Assembly: GCF_041381155.1 (NCBI RefSeq)
Contig: NC_091142.1
Coordinates: forward strand, 40,721,604-40,785,603
Length of the DNA: 64,000 nucleotides
Source: Argopecten irradians
Taxonomy: Eukaryota; Mollusca; Bivalvia; Pectinida; Pectinidae
Reading direction: 5' to 3'
In this document: piece by piece, positions 12,120 through 24,168 of the stretch
Layout of the letters: every line of letters begins with the position of its first letter
How positions within the stretch are numbered: the first letter of the stretch is position 1
Position numbers and translations under genes: made by a program
Notes under the pieces: model-generated
What the model was told of the DNA's origin: nothing
Seen by the model: the letters and a program-made list of their open reading frames with translations, nothing else
Databases searched by the model: none

Positions 12120-13736
12120 TATTTGTATAATGTTAACTTCAAGAGATAAATCTGGACTTACATGAAGTAGTAGCTGCAGGTCTAAAGGAATGAAGTTGTA
12201 ATTAATGTTCGAAATAATTGTATTATCTGGTCAGCGTAATTATTAAATGTAAAGAAGAAGTGATGGGCATCCTAAATGAGTAGCTACTGTTGTAGCGGAA
12301 AAGATATCACCTTGAACTGACTGACTTTTCTGAAAAGTCAGTCAGAAGGTGACTGACTTTTCTGAAAAGTCAGTCAGAAGGTGATATCTTTTCCGCTACA
12401 ACAGTAGCTACCTCAATGGGATGCCCACATTGGCATTGCTGGTAATCTATTAAATTAGGGCGGAATATATCTTTTTTTAGGGTACTGCATCTATTTCTTA
12501 ATGTGGCATGCAATATATTTGCTTTTCTATTTCCAATAGAATAATAAATAAGCACTTTCGTAAGATTTTTTGGAGACTTTTTAAAAACGTTACAGTATAT
12601 GAAACATTATTTATAATATTAATATCTAGCTGGTTCAAAAGTCGGATTGTGGATGGAAAAATACGATACGTTTGAATGCTGGAGACTGAAATTAGGTAAA
12701 GTTGTTAGCATTTCGAAGATTATAAGAAGAATTTTTAGAGACCAGTTGGGGAAACAATGAACAGAGGTAGTTGGGTGTAATTTTGTTATTTATTTTGTAA
12801 AATAGCTGTAGTTTTCTTTGGGAAAGACGGAAGTAAGTGGTTCTAGACCGCTTTCCAAATACAATTAATTTCTGCTAGCATAAGACGGTTAGACCAGTAA
12901 TTATTCTAGCAGATTCAAGCTGAAGTTTTCCTGTGTCACTAAAAGAGCACCCATCCGAAACCTCGCAACAGTATTTAAACAGTGGCCAATTATATGACCT
13001 TTGCATTTTTATTAAAGTTGGTTTATCAAGAGTATATTTAAGGTTTCGAAGAACACTTACCTGTTTTCATATATTATCAATGTGGCTATTCCATTTACAA
13101 TTAGCCTCCAAAGTTACTCTTAAGTTCTTATGGTTATCTACAAAATCTACACTTAAATTATTGAATTTGATATCGATTAGGTGATCATGTTCCGTATTAG
13201 AAATAAGTAAAGCTTCCGTCTTTTGAGGGTTAAAAGTTACCAACCATTAATATGCAATCTTGAATTTCCATAAGGTCGTCGTTAATTTTAGTTTCTATTT
13301 CCAAAAATAATGGCCCAGAGCATAGCAAGGAAGTATCATCAGCAAATAGAAGTATCATTGATATACAATATAAAAAGGAACGGACCTAATACTGAACCTT
13401 GGGGGACACCAGAAATTGTAGAATTGACGGAAGATTTACTATTTCCTACAAATATTTTTTTAACCAATTTAGCAATTATCCGCCTATACCGTAATTTGCT
13501 AGTTTAACACTCAGTCCATTGTGCCACACATCGAATGCTTTCGAAATATCGCAGATAACTAAACATGTTAGTGCATTTTTTTTCAATATTTTCACATAGG
13601 GAATGGTATATTTCAATAAGTTGGTGAGATGATGAATTTCCAGGTTGAAAACCTGACTGATATTTATATATAAGTGAATTATCAAGTATTAGATATATTT
13701 GACTAACAAATCTTTCAAAAACTTTTCCTATTGTAC
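12120..13736 (-). pseudogene. Minus-strand LINE, 3' part of RT and C-terminal domain, interrupted
   Basis: Reading from 13736 down: LSTIGKVFERFVSQIYLILD, then KYQSGFQPGNSSSHQLIEIY (RT domain 2), then SGVPQGSVLGPFLFILYIND (the QGS-LGP block), and near 12550-12420 SIGNRKANILHATLRNRCST and a CQCGHPIE zinc-knuckle start. DAHHFFF follows on the other side of the inserted palindrome at 12280-12411. Several frameshifts and stops are present and the YADD box is not recognisable. The front part of the same LINE is at 15102-15985, separated by the foldback element at 13741-15097. It belongs to the jockey/CR1-like group. Confidence 0.85.
12280..12411. mobile_element. 132-bp near-perfect palindromic insertion in a LINE
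   Basis: Outer arms start GTAGCTACTGTTGTAGCGG and pair almost perfectly over about 37 bases through AAGGTG. The centre is two copies of a GACTGACTTTTC/GAAAAGTCAGTC hairpin. Flanks CTAAATGA (12272-12279) and CTCAATGG (12412-12419) look like an 8-bp target duplication with two mismatches. Removing it restores the host reading ...CQCGHPIE-DAHHFFF, so it is an insertion. An 8-bp duplication suits hAT or Mutator-like transposition. Confidence 0.8.
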
Positions 13737-13740
13737 TTAA

Positions 13741-15097
13741 AGTTGTATTGCTGCTAATTTCACTGTAACGATATGTAACTTAAACATTTGATATTTAAAC
13801 ATTGACATGTAAGTTGATGATTTAGCTCCCCAAAAGCATATGTCGGCCTATAAGAGAGCCGAAATCTAGGAATCATATATTCCTGGTTTTGAATAATTAT
13901 ATAAAGCGCCTTCAATCACCGTCATGTTCAGTGACTTCGGGTTTTGTCGGATTCCTAATCGTATCACGTGACTGACGTTCGACACGACCTGCACGTGGTG
14001 AGCCAGGTAACTAGCGTAAGCACACATGTGTTTGTTTACGTTTTCTATCTGGCCTATATGAGCAAATCATGCTAGTATATGTCCACAGATTGAGTATTTG
14101 AAACATGACCAAAAGACCAAAAGAGCGAAAGTTATAGACCAATACTTCCAGTGCTGCCTTTTTATAAAAAGTGGTAAAATTAGAAAGTTTAAACCTCAGG
14201 CAGGCGGAGAAAAATATGTATAACACTTAAACAGTTTTCACTATGACCAAAAGAGCGAAAGTTATAGACCATATACAACTTTAAGAGAGATATAGGTCTA
14301 TAGTTAGTAGAATTATGCTAATCTCACTTTTTAAAGTTGTATGGTCTAAAACTTTCGCTCTTTTTGTCATAGTGAAAACTGTTTAAGTGTTATACATATT
14401 TTTCTCCGTCTGTCTGAGGTTTAAACTTTCTAATTTTACCACTTTTTATAAAGTTGCAGCACTGGAAGTATCTTTAATTATAAAAGTAAAAAATCTTTTT
14501 AACGTGTACACGTGAAAAATAGGCTCGAAAGATGCCGAATCATTCCGAACTCTTCCGAATATCGTCGCGACAATCTCGAAGTAAAACGAGAGCAGTGAAA
14601 CCAAGAGAAAATATCAACAATTTTTCATAAACAAAATATGTGGTCGACCCCATCAGACTCTATCTACAAAGAAAATAAAGCTCGCACATTACAATATTTG
14701 ATACACACAACATTTTACGGTAATGTGTAAATTGGATGTTTCAAATACTCTATCTGTGGACATATACTAGCATGATTTGCTCATATAGGCCAGAAGGAAA
14801 ACATAAACAAACACATGTGTGCTTACGCTAGCTAGTTACCTGGCTCACCACGTGCAGGTCGTGTCGAACGTCAGTCACGTGATACGATTAGGAATCCGAC
14901 AAAACCCGAAGTCACTGAACATGGCGGTGATTGAAGGCGCTTTATTCAAAACCAGGAATATATGATTCCTAGATTTCGGCTCTCTTATAGGCCGACATAT
15001 GCTTTTGGGGAGCTTAATCATCAAGTTACATGTCAATGTTTAAATATCAAATGTTTAAGTTACATATCGTTACAGTGAAATTAGCAGCAATACAACT
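13741..15097. mobile_element. 1357-bp TTAA-flanked foldback DNA element
   Basis: The ends are AGTTGTATTGCTGCTAATTT and its reverse complement, flanked by TTAA at 13737-13740 and 15098-15101. Outer arms of about 350 bases pair closely. A second, inner inverted repeat (about 14140-14283 against 14324-14475) carries AAAGAGCGAAAGTTATAGACC-like sequence. About 260 bases (14476-14735) occur only on the right side. No transposase frame was seen. The TTAA duplication suggests piggyBac-type or another TTAA-specific transposase. It sits inside the RT region of a minus-strand LINE and is therefore younger than it. Confidence 0.85.
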
Positions 15098-15101
15098 TTA
15101 A

Positions 15102-15985
15102 AGGATGGCATGACTAAAGCTAATTTCCACTGTTTTGGGAAGATACCAGTATCCAAGGAAGATCTGAATATTAGAAATAAGGGTAATGCAATAGAAGATG
15201 CTGTGTGTTTTATCATATGTTGTGTCCTACTGCTGTATTGATAGGTAAGGATTTAAAAATGTCTATGTCAGTCGGTTGAAATTGTATGACGGTTATATTA
15301 GCGTCAGTCCTAATCTCTACCCCTGGAACGTCAATTTGTGAATCGTCAATAGTTGATATGGAAACAAAGTAATCATTAAATAAATTGGCTTTACCTACGT
15401 CCGTCATTTCAGGGTGCCCAGTATCGTTCAATAGAGGAGGAACAGAGTTGGTAGTGTCCGAGGTTTTTAATAATCTGCGAATAATTTCCCAAAAGTTTCT
15501 AGGGTTCGAATCCGAGTGACGATATAAAATGCCATTAATATCTGAATAAAAAAATTCTTTGGTCTGTTTTTTTTAATTGTTACCACATGATTACGTTGTT
15601 TCCGAAATTTGGTAAGATTTAACGTTTTTAGATGTAGTTTAAAAATCTTAAAAATTCTGTCTCGTTTTTCAACCACGGTTTGTCATGAGGCCGAATAGTT
15701 ATGGTTTTAGTTGGTATGCACTCCCCAGCTATATCTAGAAATTTGTCACTAAATTTTTCACACATTTCGTCTGGGGAGTTCACTGTCGAAAAAAAATCAT
15801 CTAGCCAGTCAGTCTCATCTAATTTATTTTTAAACGTCTCATAATTTGCCTGATTATATCATCTTATTATCCGTTTATCTTCTGGTGATAGCTGTTCCTA
15901 CATTAATTTCTACAGTCGTCGCTTTGTGGTCAGAAATTTCTTCTCAATATCAATTACGTCAGAAAGATTAGAGATACTGTCTCTT
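15102..15985 (-). pseudogene. Minus-strand LINE, endonuclease end, linker and RT start
   Basis: Reading from 15985 down: SNLSDVIDIE (end of the apurinic-type endonuclease), ETFKNKLDETDWLDDFF, RPHDKPWLKN (the usual linker before RT), LNLTKFRKQRNHVVTIKK, LLNDTGHPEMTDVGKANLFN, then WKLALVMPSFK up to the foldback insertion. Frames shift repeatedly. About a dozen residues normally found between this FK and STIGKVFER are missing, so a small deletion accompanied or preceded the insertion. Confidence 0.85.
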
Positions 15986-16323
15986 TCTTTCTGCTATAGA
16001 TACTACTATAGATATAGAATTTAATGGGTTTTTTTATTCATTTTTCATTAAAATGAAATTATTTGAAAGTAGTAGCTATGTTCAAAATCAACTACTGGAT
16101 GTGTGCATTCTAATATACAATGTGCATTTTTTAATTAAAATACATGTAATACTTAAATATCCAGCGTTTTTTCTCTTTACATAAAGTACAAGCACATAAA
16201 AGTTGGAAGTTTTATGAAACAGCCTATAGCCTTACCTGTAATTATCTCCTATTGCTCTATCTTTCACACATAGTGTCACTTGGCCAACAAATTAAAATAC
16301 CTTACCTGTATACTTCAAAATTC

Positions 16324-16351
16324 AGAATGTTGGCTAAGTGAGAAGATACCT
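16324..16351. repeat. 28-bp direct repeat, copy 1
   Basis: AGAATGTTGGCTAAGTGAGA with the following AGATACCT recurs with one mismatch at 19600-19627. The two copies bracket a block of about 3.25 kb. Confidence 0.85.
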
Positions 16352-17600
16352 AAAAGTTGGAAGTCAGACCGTGCATTCGCAAGGGGAAAATTTGTCGCCA
16401 TTTTTGTTTTCCCTGTATCTCAATGATTTAGAAAATTTTCTTGACCAGCGCAATGTCCCATCCTTGAATGAAGTAAATGTACTAAGTGAACGAAACCTGG
16501 AAGCCATGTACATATGTACGCATTGTATACAAACATTAGAAATGTTTCATTACCGATAGATCTACACTTAAAACTGTTTGATGCACTTGTGATGCCAATT
16601 TTATTATATGCATGTGAAACCTGGGGTTACGAAAATATTAAGAATATAGAAAATTTACACTTACAATTTTATAAACGGATTTTAAATGTTCGTATTAGTA
16701 CACCAAATTATATGGTACACGGTGAATTGGGCAGGTTCCCTATAGAAATTGAAATAAAAACAAAAATGATTATGTTCTGGCATAAACTCGTAACGGGGGA
16801 AACGAAATTATCTACTACAATGTATAAATTATTGTATAAGTATCATCAGGACTCCGTATTGAGTTCTAGGTGGTTATTATATATAAGAGATATATTGAAT
16901 AATACTGGGCTTAATATTTGGTCACTTCAACTATCTTGTACAGTTAATAAAAATTATCTTAAAACAATTATTAAACAAAGACTTCAAGATCAATTTATTA
17001 AAAAATGGTATCATGAAATTGACAGTTCCTTGCGAGGACAAATGTATTCTTTATTTAAGTCTCAATTCAATTTTGAACCATACCTCTTGAAACTGAATCA
17101 TAACCAACGTAAATATCTGTGTAAATTTAGAACTTCTAATTTAAAATTCCCTATAGGCAGGAAGATGGAATAACATCCCTAGCGAGGAAAGGTTATGTCC
17201 TCTCTGTACAAATTGTGTTGGAGATGAGTACCACTGTCTATATGTATGTAATAATGAATCTGTTGTAGCATTACGAGAAATTTATATACCAAGATACTAC
17301 TTTACTAATCATTATTCTATAACAATAGAATCTATGTATAAAATTAAATTAAATTCACAATGATTTTATTTAAAGAATTTTAAAGATTTCCTTGATATAT
17401 CTAAAATCTCTGGTATAAATCTCATTAGATTTTCAATAGATTGATACAAAAATCAAGCAAAATTCTTTGAAACCTATTTCACATGGAAGTAACTTTCCCT
17501 TAAGTAATATCAAAGAAAAAATCCAAAAAGGAATGATCTTATTTCAACTTAGTGGAACACCAACTCGATTAAAAGTTTGAAATAATATAAGCCTTTAATT
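16338..17600 (+). pseudogene. Plus-strand LINE fragment (RT thumb and C-terminal domain)
   Basis: The start preserves QGENLSPFLFSLYLNDLENF (RT QGE-LSP-LF block). A deletion removes the YADD region and the frame resumes at NIRNVSLPIDLHLKLFDALV, MPILLYACETWGYENIKNIE and onward through GELGRFPIEIEIKTKMIMFW, with an open frame of 219 codons (16514-17173). A zinc-knuckle-like CPLC...GDEYHCLYVC follows in another frame up to about 17365. This is the same family as 46540-46820 and a relative of the longer copy at 43430-46530. It is inactive. Confidence 0.88.
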
Positions 17601-17723
17601 TGCCTGTTGAAACGCGATATTTTTCAACAAGGTCTTCAATATGTCTGTTAAGTGACCTTATATACATATATAGTACATGTAACATCTGCGTTAATTACCT
17701 ACAAAGTACGATTTCCAAACTTA

Positions 17724-18544
17724 AACAAGAGGCCCAGAGGGCCTGTATCGCTCACCTGGTTTGAAATGCCAAGTAATGTTCTGAATACCGGTTCATTGTT
17801 TCTTTTGTAAAGGAATTTTAATATTAACCTCTAAATCCCCTATTGGGATACCCCTCCTGCCCCCAGGGGGTCAGAGCCAAAATTTATACATGTTCTGTTC
17901 CCCTTCCCCCAAGGATGATTATGGCCAAATTTGGTCACAATCCAAGCAAAACTCTAGGACAAGTAGCGATTCATAGGATTTACCTCTATTTCCCCTATTG
18001 GGACCCACCCGTCCTGCCTCCAGGGAAGAGCCAAAAATTTATACAAGTTCTGTTCCTTTTCCAAAAAGGATGTTTGTGGCCAAATTTGGTTACAATCAAT
18101 GCAGAACTCTTGGACAAGTATCGATTTATAGGATTTACTATAATTCCCCTATTGGGCCCCGCCCCTCCTGCCCACGGGGGGGCCAGAGCCAAAATTTATA
18201 CAAGTTCTGTTCGCCTTCCAAAAAAGATGTTTGTGGCCAAATTTGGCTACAATCCATGTAAAACTCTAGGACAAGTAGCAATTTATAGGATTTACCTCTA
18301 TTTCCCCTATTAGGGCCCCCGCCCCTCCTCCTGCCCCGGGGGGTCAGAGCCAAAATTTAAACAAGTTCTGTTCCCCCTCCCCCAAGGATGTTTGTGGGCA
18401 AATTTGGCTACAATCCATGCAGAACTCTATGACTAGTAGCAATTTAAAGGAAATGTTGACGGACAGACGGACGGACGACGGACGGACAGACGACGGATGC
18501 CGCGCCATGACATAAGCTCACCGGCCCTTCGGGCCAGGTGAGCT
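17724..18544 (+). repeat. Modular repeat family A, copy with 4 internal units
   Basis: The 5' module begins AACAAGAGGCCCAGAGGGCC (a small hairpin) and then GCTCACCTGG. Four tandem units of about 157 bp follow, each with CCCCTATTGGG, a C/G-rich palindromic run, AGAGCCAAAATTTATACAAG and AACTCTA-GAC-AGTAGC. The 3' module has a (GGAC)n-like tract, GCCGCGCCATGACATAAGC and a terminal hairpin GCTCACCGGCCCTTCGGGCC / AGGTGAGC. The 5' GCTCACCTGG is the inverse complement of the 3' CCAGGTGAGC. Unit translations look protein-like only by repetition and are not genes. Confidence 0.9.
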
Positions 18545-19599
18545 AAAAATGTATTACTTGTATTTGACTGACCTTTTTAATTTAACAGAACATCAATATA
18601 TTTTAAAAGTTGCATTAGGATACATCATTTATCATAATTATATAATTTTCCTGCTTTCTTATCCTAAGATGGTATTTCTAGATCAGCGTGAGATTACATT
18701 ATAATGTAAATGTATGTCATTATAGTAAAGGAGCACCCAATAATTAAATTGTTGTTGGTTAACAGGCAGTAAAATGATATATTTTTGTGTCTGTTAGAAA
18801 TAACATATAAAGTTCTTTATTTCTTATGGTTGATTTTCGGTCAAACATTATTACTAGATACAAATTGGTAGATGTACTATAATCTTTAAACAGAAAAAAA
18901 ATAAGAAAACTGTTAATTTGGTATACTGAGCAGTAAAAGTTTGCAACATTTTGAGAATTACAGCATATGGACTTGAAATAATTTTGCCAGTATTGCAACA
19001 TTATATTAACATCTATAATGTGCAGTGGAATGAATATGGTTAAGACCCAAAGTAACGGTCTCATTTCATTTAGTATTTTTACATAATTAAGCGACTTCTA
19101 AAATATTTTGTATCTAAAATACATATAGAGCATTAAAAACCAACGATATATGATTACCAATGTTTATAAAACATCATATATGTGTGTTTTTGTCGGCTTC
19201 AATAGATTACCAACTGAAACTATAATCAATAGGTCAAAATTTCCGACAAAATTAATTAAATTTTATGATATTGTTTTTCTCCACTAATTTTCTAACCAAA
19301 TACCGGTACTTAAGGTGTACATCTATGCGATAAAAGAAATCAAAATTCAGATATGATTTGCAAAAAAATATTTCACCTGGAACCCAAAATGCATTGTTCT
19401 TAGTAATCCGCTCCTTATTAATTCTTAGCATTTACAATGTTAATGATTTTATGTATATTAAAGCATCAATTAATTAATAATTTACATTGTATAATGTAAG
19501 GAATATATTGAAGGAATTATTTTCCAAAACCCACCAATGTTACCTATGATACTGATTGAAATACTGGTAAATCTCGGGTGACTTTACAGGTGAAAATAA
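18545..19599. other. AT-rich stretch, nothing recognised
   Basis: No coding frame with family resemblance and no clear inverted repeats were seen. Confidence 0.4.
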
Positions 19600-19627
19600 A
19601 GAATGTTGGCTAAGTGAGAAGACACCT

Positions 19628-19755
19628 ACCAATGACATTGGTGAGGTGAAATGTATGGATGATATTGTAGATTTTGTGTGAATTTCCGTCAGTTAAAAGG
19701 TCAACGTTTATATCACCAACTATATATAATGATGTTTGGAGTTTCTTGGAAGGCA
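19628..19755 (-). pseudogene. LINE endonuclease fragment
   Basis: The minus strand reads IVGDINVDLLTDGNSHKIYN then IIHTFHLTNVI, matching the conserved GDFN-D catalytic block and following helix of the apurinic/apyrimidinic-like endonuclease of jockey/CR1 LINEs. It ends exactly at the 28-bp repeat (19600-19627). The rest of an endonuclease of the same orientation resumes at about 15985, so this may be the front of the LINE at 12120-15985, separated by a composite insertion. Confidence 0.75.
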
Positions 19756-22700
19756 GTATCTAGAGAAGGTTGTAATTGGCCCAAAAAGTGTTTGAACGCA
19801 TTTCGCGGGGCATAATAAAGAATGAATTCTTTTTCATTAGCTAAAATATTTTTTTAAATCTTAAAAAACACATTCAAATGGTGGACATAAGGGGTCCCCT
19901 TGACACAAACCCAGAATATTGTTAGAAATTATCATTTTAGCTCCTTTCTTCTTTTAAAAAAAGACAAAATAGATAAAAATTGCACATCAAGGAGAAATAT
20001 ACCTAGACCTTTAACATTGCAAATTTTGAAAGAACCCCACATTTAAAGTGAATAGTCGGGCAAAGAATGCACTCATTGGCCTTCCAAAAGATCAAAACGA
20101 CATTAAAGATCTGTTTTTGTTTTGCAGTGTTGACCATTGAATTTGAAAAGCCCTGTGTAAATTAAGCATAGTAACAAAAATAAATTCTGCTAACTCTTTG
20201 AATGAAAGCGAGGCTGCGTGGAAATGTCAACACAGACAAAGGACATTTTACGATTCATATAATGTAAATTGATGTCTTCGTGTGCAGATCAATTTTGATG
20301 GAAATTTTATTTTTTCTATTTCTTAAGAAATGATACTGGATATATTAGCACTATTATTCCAGACTTAAGTTTTCCTTTGCTAGACTATTTAATTTAAAAT
20401 TGATGTGGCAAATGTTTCGAAGTTAAAATAAATGTTGATTTTCATAACGCAGGTCGTCTTATTTTAATTGAAATAAGAACACAAGACTGACATTCTTTTG
20501 AATGCTGTATTAGGCTGCTGGATTGGTATTATTGGACGTGTAAAATGTTTATATCGGAGTGAAACCAAGCGAGCCACCCAACCTGAAAAATCCTGCAATG
20601 CAGGTTAGCAGGAGGTGCACCAGCACTCAATGCTTAAGATTTCAAATACTGGATTTAAGAAGGCCGCGAAAAACAAAAATATGACTGAATAAGAGAGTCT
20701 TCATTAAACACAGTCTTAAAACGAATAAACAGCCAGTGGACATCTAAGAAACATATGTAGACACTGTATTGACACTGTAACCTCCAAATGGGACATCTCT
20801 GTAAAGTTAGGTCCAATGTATGCTGGTCCTCTAGGATCCTACACCAAGTCTAGAACATTGCAACTTATATACTCAGAAATCACTCCAAATTCTACAACAG
20901 AGAAAACATCATTAGTTTCTGCACAAACTATATATAAACGAAACTGAAACTGAATATGGACAACTAAATAGACAATGCCTGTGAATAATCCCTTTGATAT
21001 TTGTCAATAAAATTTTTGAAATTTGTCAATAAAATTTTTGAAATTGAACTCGAACACTTGCAACTTCCTATAAAACAAACATTCTGAAAAAAAATAAAAA
21101 AAATAAAGCACATCCATATATAGGTCAATAGCAAAATGTCGTCGATTGTATGAACCCTACAAATTCATGCGTACTACACGTGCCTACCACATACATGTAC
21201 AACTACCCGGCTCAATAAATTTTGTTTCGTTTTATTTTAAATCATAATGACTTTATATATAGAACTAGATATCGCACCATACATCTTGAATTTATAGAAA
21301 TCCAGAAATTTGCCATGTGTCCGAATGTCAAACAGCAAGCCATGATATGATAATTATTGAAATATCTGAAAGCTTTCAAGGATGCTCTAGTGAAACGTAA
21401 TTTTTTTTTTCTGATATGACTTAACTTTTGATAGATTTAAAAAAAAAGGAATATTGGTAGTGTGCTTGATTTTGAGCTATTACAACATTGTATGAATCCG
21501 TTACTTATTTGATGCGAACTGTGGCAGTGGCATTAAAGACGAATTTCATTCTATAATGAAATATTATTATGAAAGACTTTGAAAGATTATGAAAGTTTTT
21601 AGAACTTATACAATCTGAAAACAGAAAAAGAATGAAGAATTTGAACTTGTATATACATGTATTGCACCTACCCGCTAAATTTTGAAGATGAAATGGGTTT
21701 TTTTTTGGTTTTTTTTTTTTTTACAATTTTCACAGATTCAGCGCTTCATAGAAAAAAATGCAATTCAAAAGAAAAACAAGTCACTGTTTTTAAAACCATC
21801 ATGAAAATAAAGGGTCAGTGTGCTTGATTTTTTATACCGATACAAAATTTTAAGTGAAAAAAATTCAGCTATTCTTGCTAAAAATTAAAATTTTCTTTAA
21901 TTTCATTAACATGTAAAAATGAAAACCAAATAGTTTTGAAACAAAATAATAAGCTTTATGGATTGTGGGACAGTACTTCGACAAAATATTTTCTAATTTA
22001 GGAAGTTTAGAATTTGTATAAAAATATTGTGGAGACAGGGCCAATTGTACAATACAAGAGAATATGTACCACTGAAATTCCTATTTCAGATACTGTTCTA
22101 GTACTGTATGGAACCTGCCTCAAAATGATCACTTATTGCACATTAAACTACCATGATACGGTCTCCCTCTAAAGAAAATTTGAAAACAAACAAAGTTGAT
22201 TTCTTAAGATGGAAAGTTCATGATAAGGGAGACAACTTATGGTTTGTTTTGTGTAGATGCTTGATTATTGACAAGATGCCACAATGCAAGCTCTACAAGC
22301 ACTTTAACAACATACAGCATATGACATATGCTGAACATACAGCATATGACATTTTTTTTTTTTTTGGATGCTGAACAGGGGGCATCTTTTGAAATTATTC
22401 ATAAATTAAATATTTTTATTTTAAAATAAGAGTTACAACCTCCATAATTTAATTTTATGATTTTTGTTCACTATATATTGATTAAATAGTTTTATAAATC
22501 CAAGATTGAAAATATTGACGTCTAGGTGATATTTAGTGATATTTTAACTCCTTAATTGAAAATCGTTATCAATGACATAATATTATATTTCTTGCTACAT
22601 CGATCTTGGTCTTCTGTTAAAATTCCCATCATGTTGATAATTCAATGATTATTGTAATACCAATTTTTCTTGGAAAAAATATTTTAGCCTAAAAAACAAA

Positions 22701-23890
22701 GCTATGTTCTGGCCTACAAGGCAGATGGTCATAATAGCTCAAGCCAGTATTTGTAAAAGAATAAAATTTAAAATTAACACTTATTTCCAATAAAAAAAAT
22801 TCTATTTATCGATCTATTCTTTTTCAATTTACTGACTTTATTTTAGTACACTTACAATTTTGAAATTAATGGTACAATAACATGTAATAACTACAGAATA
22901 TAGGAAAACGTCCTTTGGAGTGAGAATGTGAATTAGTAGTTTTAATGATAGGGTCAGTTTGTACGCGCCTCCCATGTCAGTCCAGTCTAGTCATTTGTGT
23001 CCTGTCAGTTGGGAGGTTTTTTGTCAATGTCTTGCAGAGTGAGTATAAGGATTAAAGAACTTTTCTATATTCTGTAATTGAATACTATAAAACAAGTTAC
23101 TAAAAACAGGGCATGATAAGAGGTAGTTTATTTACTACAATGGCTATCTTCAAACTTTGCATAAGATGGATTATGTGGGGCATTTGGAAGATTACTCATT
23201 ATAAGAGTTATTTTCAAAAATGTACTGGTTAATGCAAGAGCTAAAAATGATCCTACTGGCTATCATAGACTCAAACATAACATTTACAAAAGTGTCATTA
23301 TTATTACAATCTCAAATTCTTAATTATTTGGAAAATACTACTACATGAAGTTTGATAATTGGAAAATAAAAGCAGAGAAAACAATTTAGAATTTTATCAT
23401 GTGCAATATTAATGATGATTATATTATAAAACTAAACGTTCTTTTAAAATTATGGAGGTTCCCGTTTTGATGAAAAAGTAGGTTTTCATAGTCTATTCGC
23501 ATAAATCTTTAAAAATAGTTTTCTTCCTTTACCAAGTGAAGAAAATTGATAATGTGCATTGAGACCTTAGATCCCCATATAAAAACTAGTGTTTTAATTT
23601 TAAAATTCAAATATAATTTTCATGGGAGTTTTACAGTGAATGATCACAGAAGAAAAATTTAGAAGTTTTTAGAATTGTCTGTGTTATAAATATTTACCAC
23701 ATGTTTTCTGTCAACGATAACTAATCTATTAGATTGTGAATGTATATCATTAACAAAGTTATTTATTAACCGAGTACTTATATATTCATTTGTCAGTAAA
23801 AACATAATCTGACTGAATGTAACATAAAACAGATATACTTACTACTACATGTTTGATAACAAATTAATTTGCAAAATGTTTTTCTCATTA
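19756..23890. other. AT-rich region, no recognised gene
   Basis: Long AT-rich DNA with homopolymer runs (T tracts near 21695-21722 and 22350-22364) and a small palindrome CAGCATATGACATATGCTG near 22316. A doubled TTTGTCAATAAAATTTTTGA at 21000-21045 carries two AATAAA hexamers and may be the 3' end of a transcript or of a retroposed copy. No coding exon is supported. Confidence 0.35.
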
Positions 23891-23987
23891 TTTCAATTTA
23901 GCATATTATGTCTTTATTTATATAAACATTATTATAATGTGATGTTGTAATCTTCAGTTTGGAGGAAATGAAGACAATTATGATTAC

Positions 23988-24057
23988 CTGATTGGAGCTC
24001 TGTTCATCACCAATGGTCACTATCAAGGAAGGTCTGCCATAGGTTGTCACTATCCTG
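23988..24057 (-). other. Exon-like unit 1 of a local minus-strand repeat family
   Basis: The 70-bp segment lies between an acceptor (ACATTTACAG) and a donor (GTAATC) on the minus strand. It contains CAGGATAGTGACAACC, CTTGATAGTGACCAT and GAACAGAGCTCCA, the same blocks in the same order as 26622-26693, and in part 27915-28012. In the acidic frame (QDSDN...LDSDH) it meets a stop; another frame is open. It may be a decayed exon copy. A LINE-3'-tail-like motif (TTTGGAGGAAATGAAGA) lies just downstream. Confidence 0.4.
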
Positions 24058-24168
24058 CTGTAAATGTAATTATTGTTAATGGACAAAAGGACGGACAAAC
24101 GCTGGACCACAGATGAAAAGTATAAATCTTGTAATTATAGCAACATTCTACATAATAAGAAATAGAAT

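Noticed and set aside
14011-14226. 71-codon minus-strand frame inside the foldback element
   Set aside because: It runs across the junction of outer and inner arms and resembles no transposase.
15500-15520. GGTTCGAATCC-like B-box suggesting a tRNA or SINE
   Set aside because: It lies in LINE coding sequence with no A-box or cloverleaf around it.
17843-18353. Open frames of 70-156 codons within the family A repeat on both strands
   Set aside because: They follow the tandem units, occur equally on both strands and show no domain. The same applies to 31380-32520.
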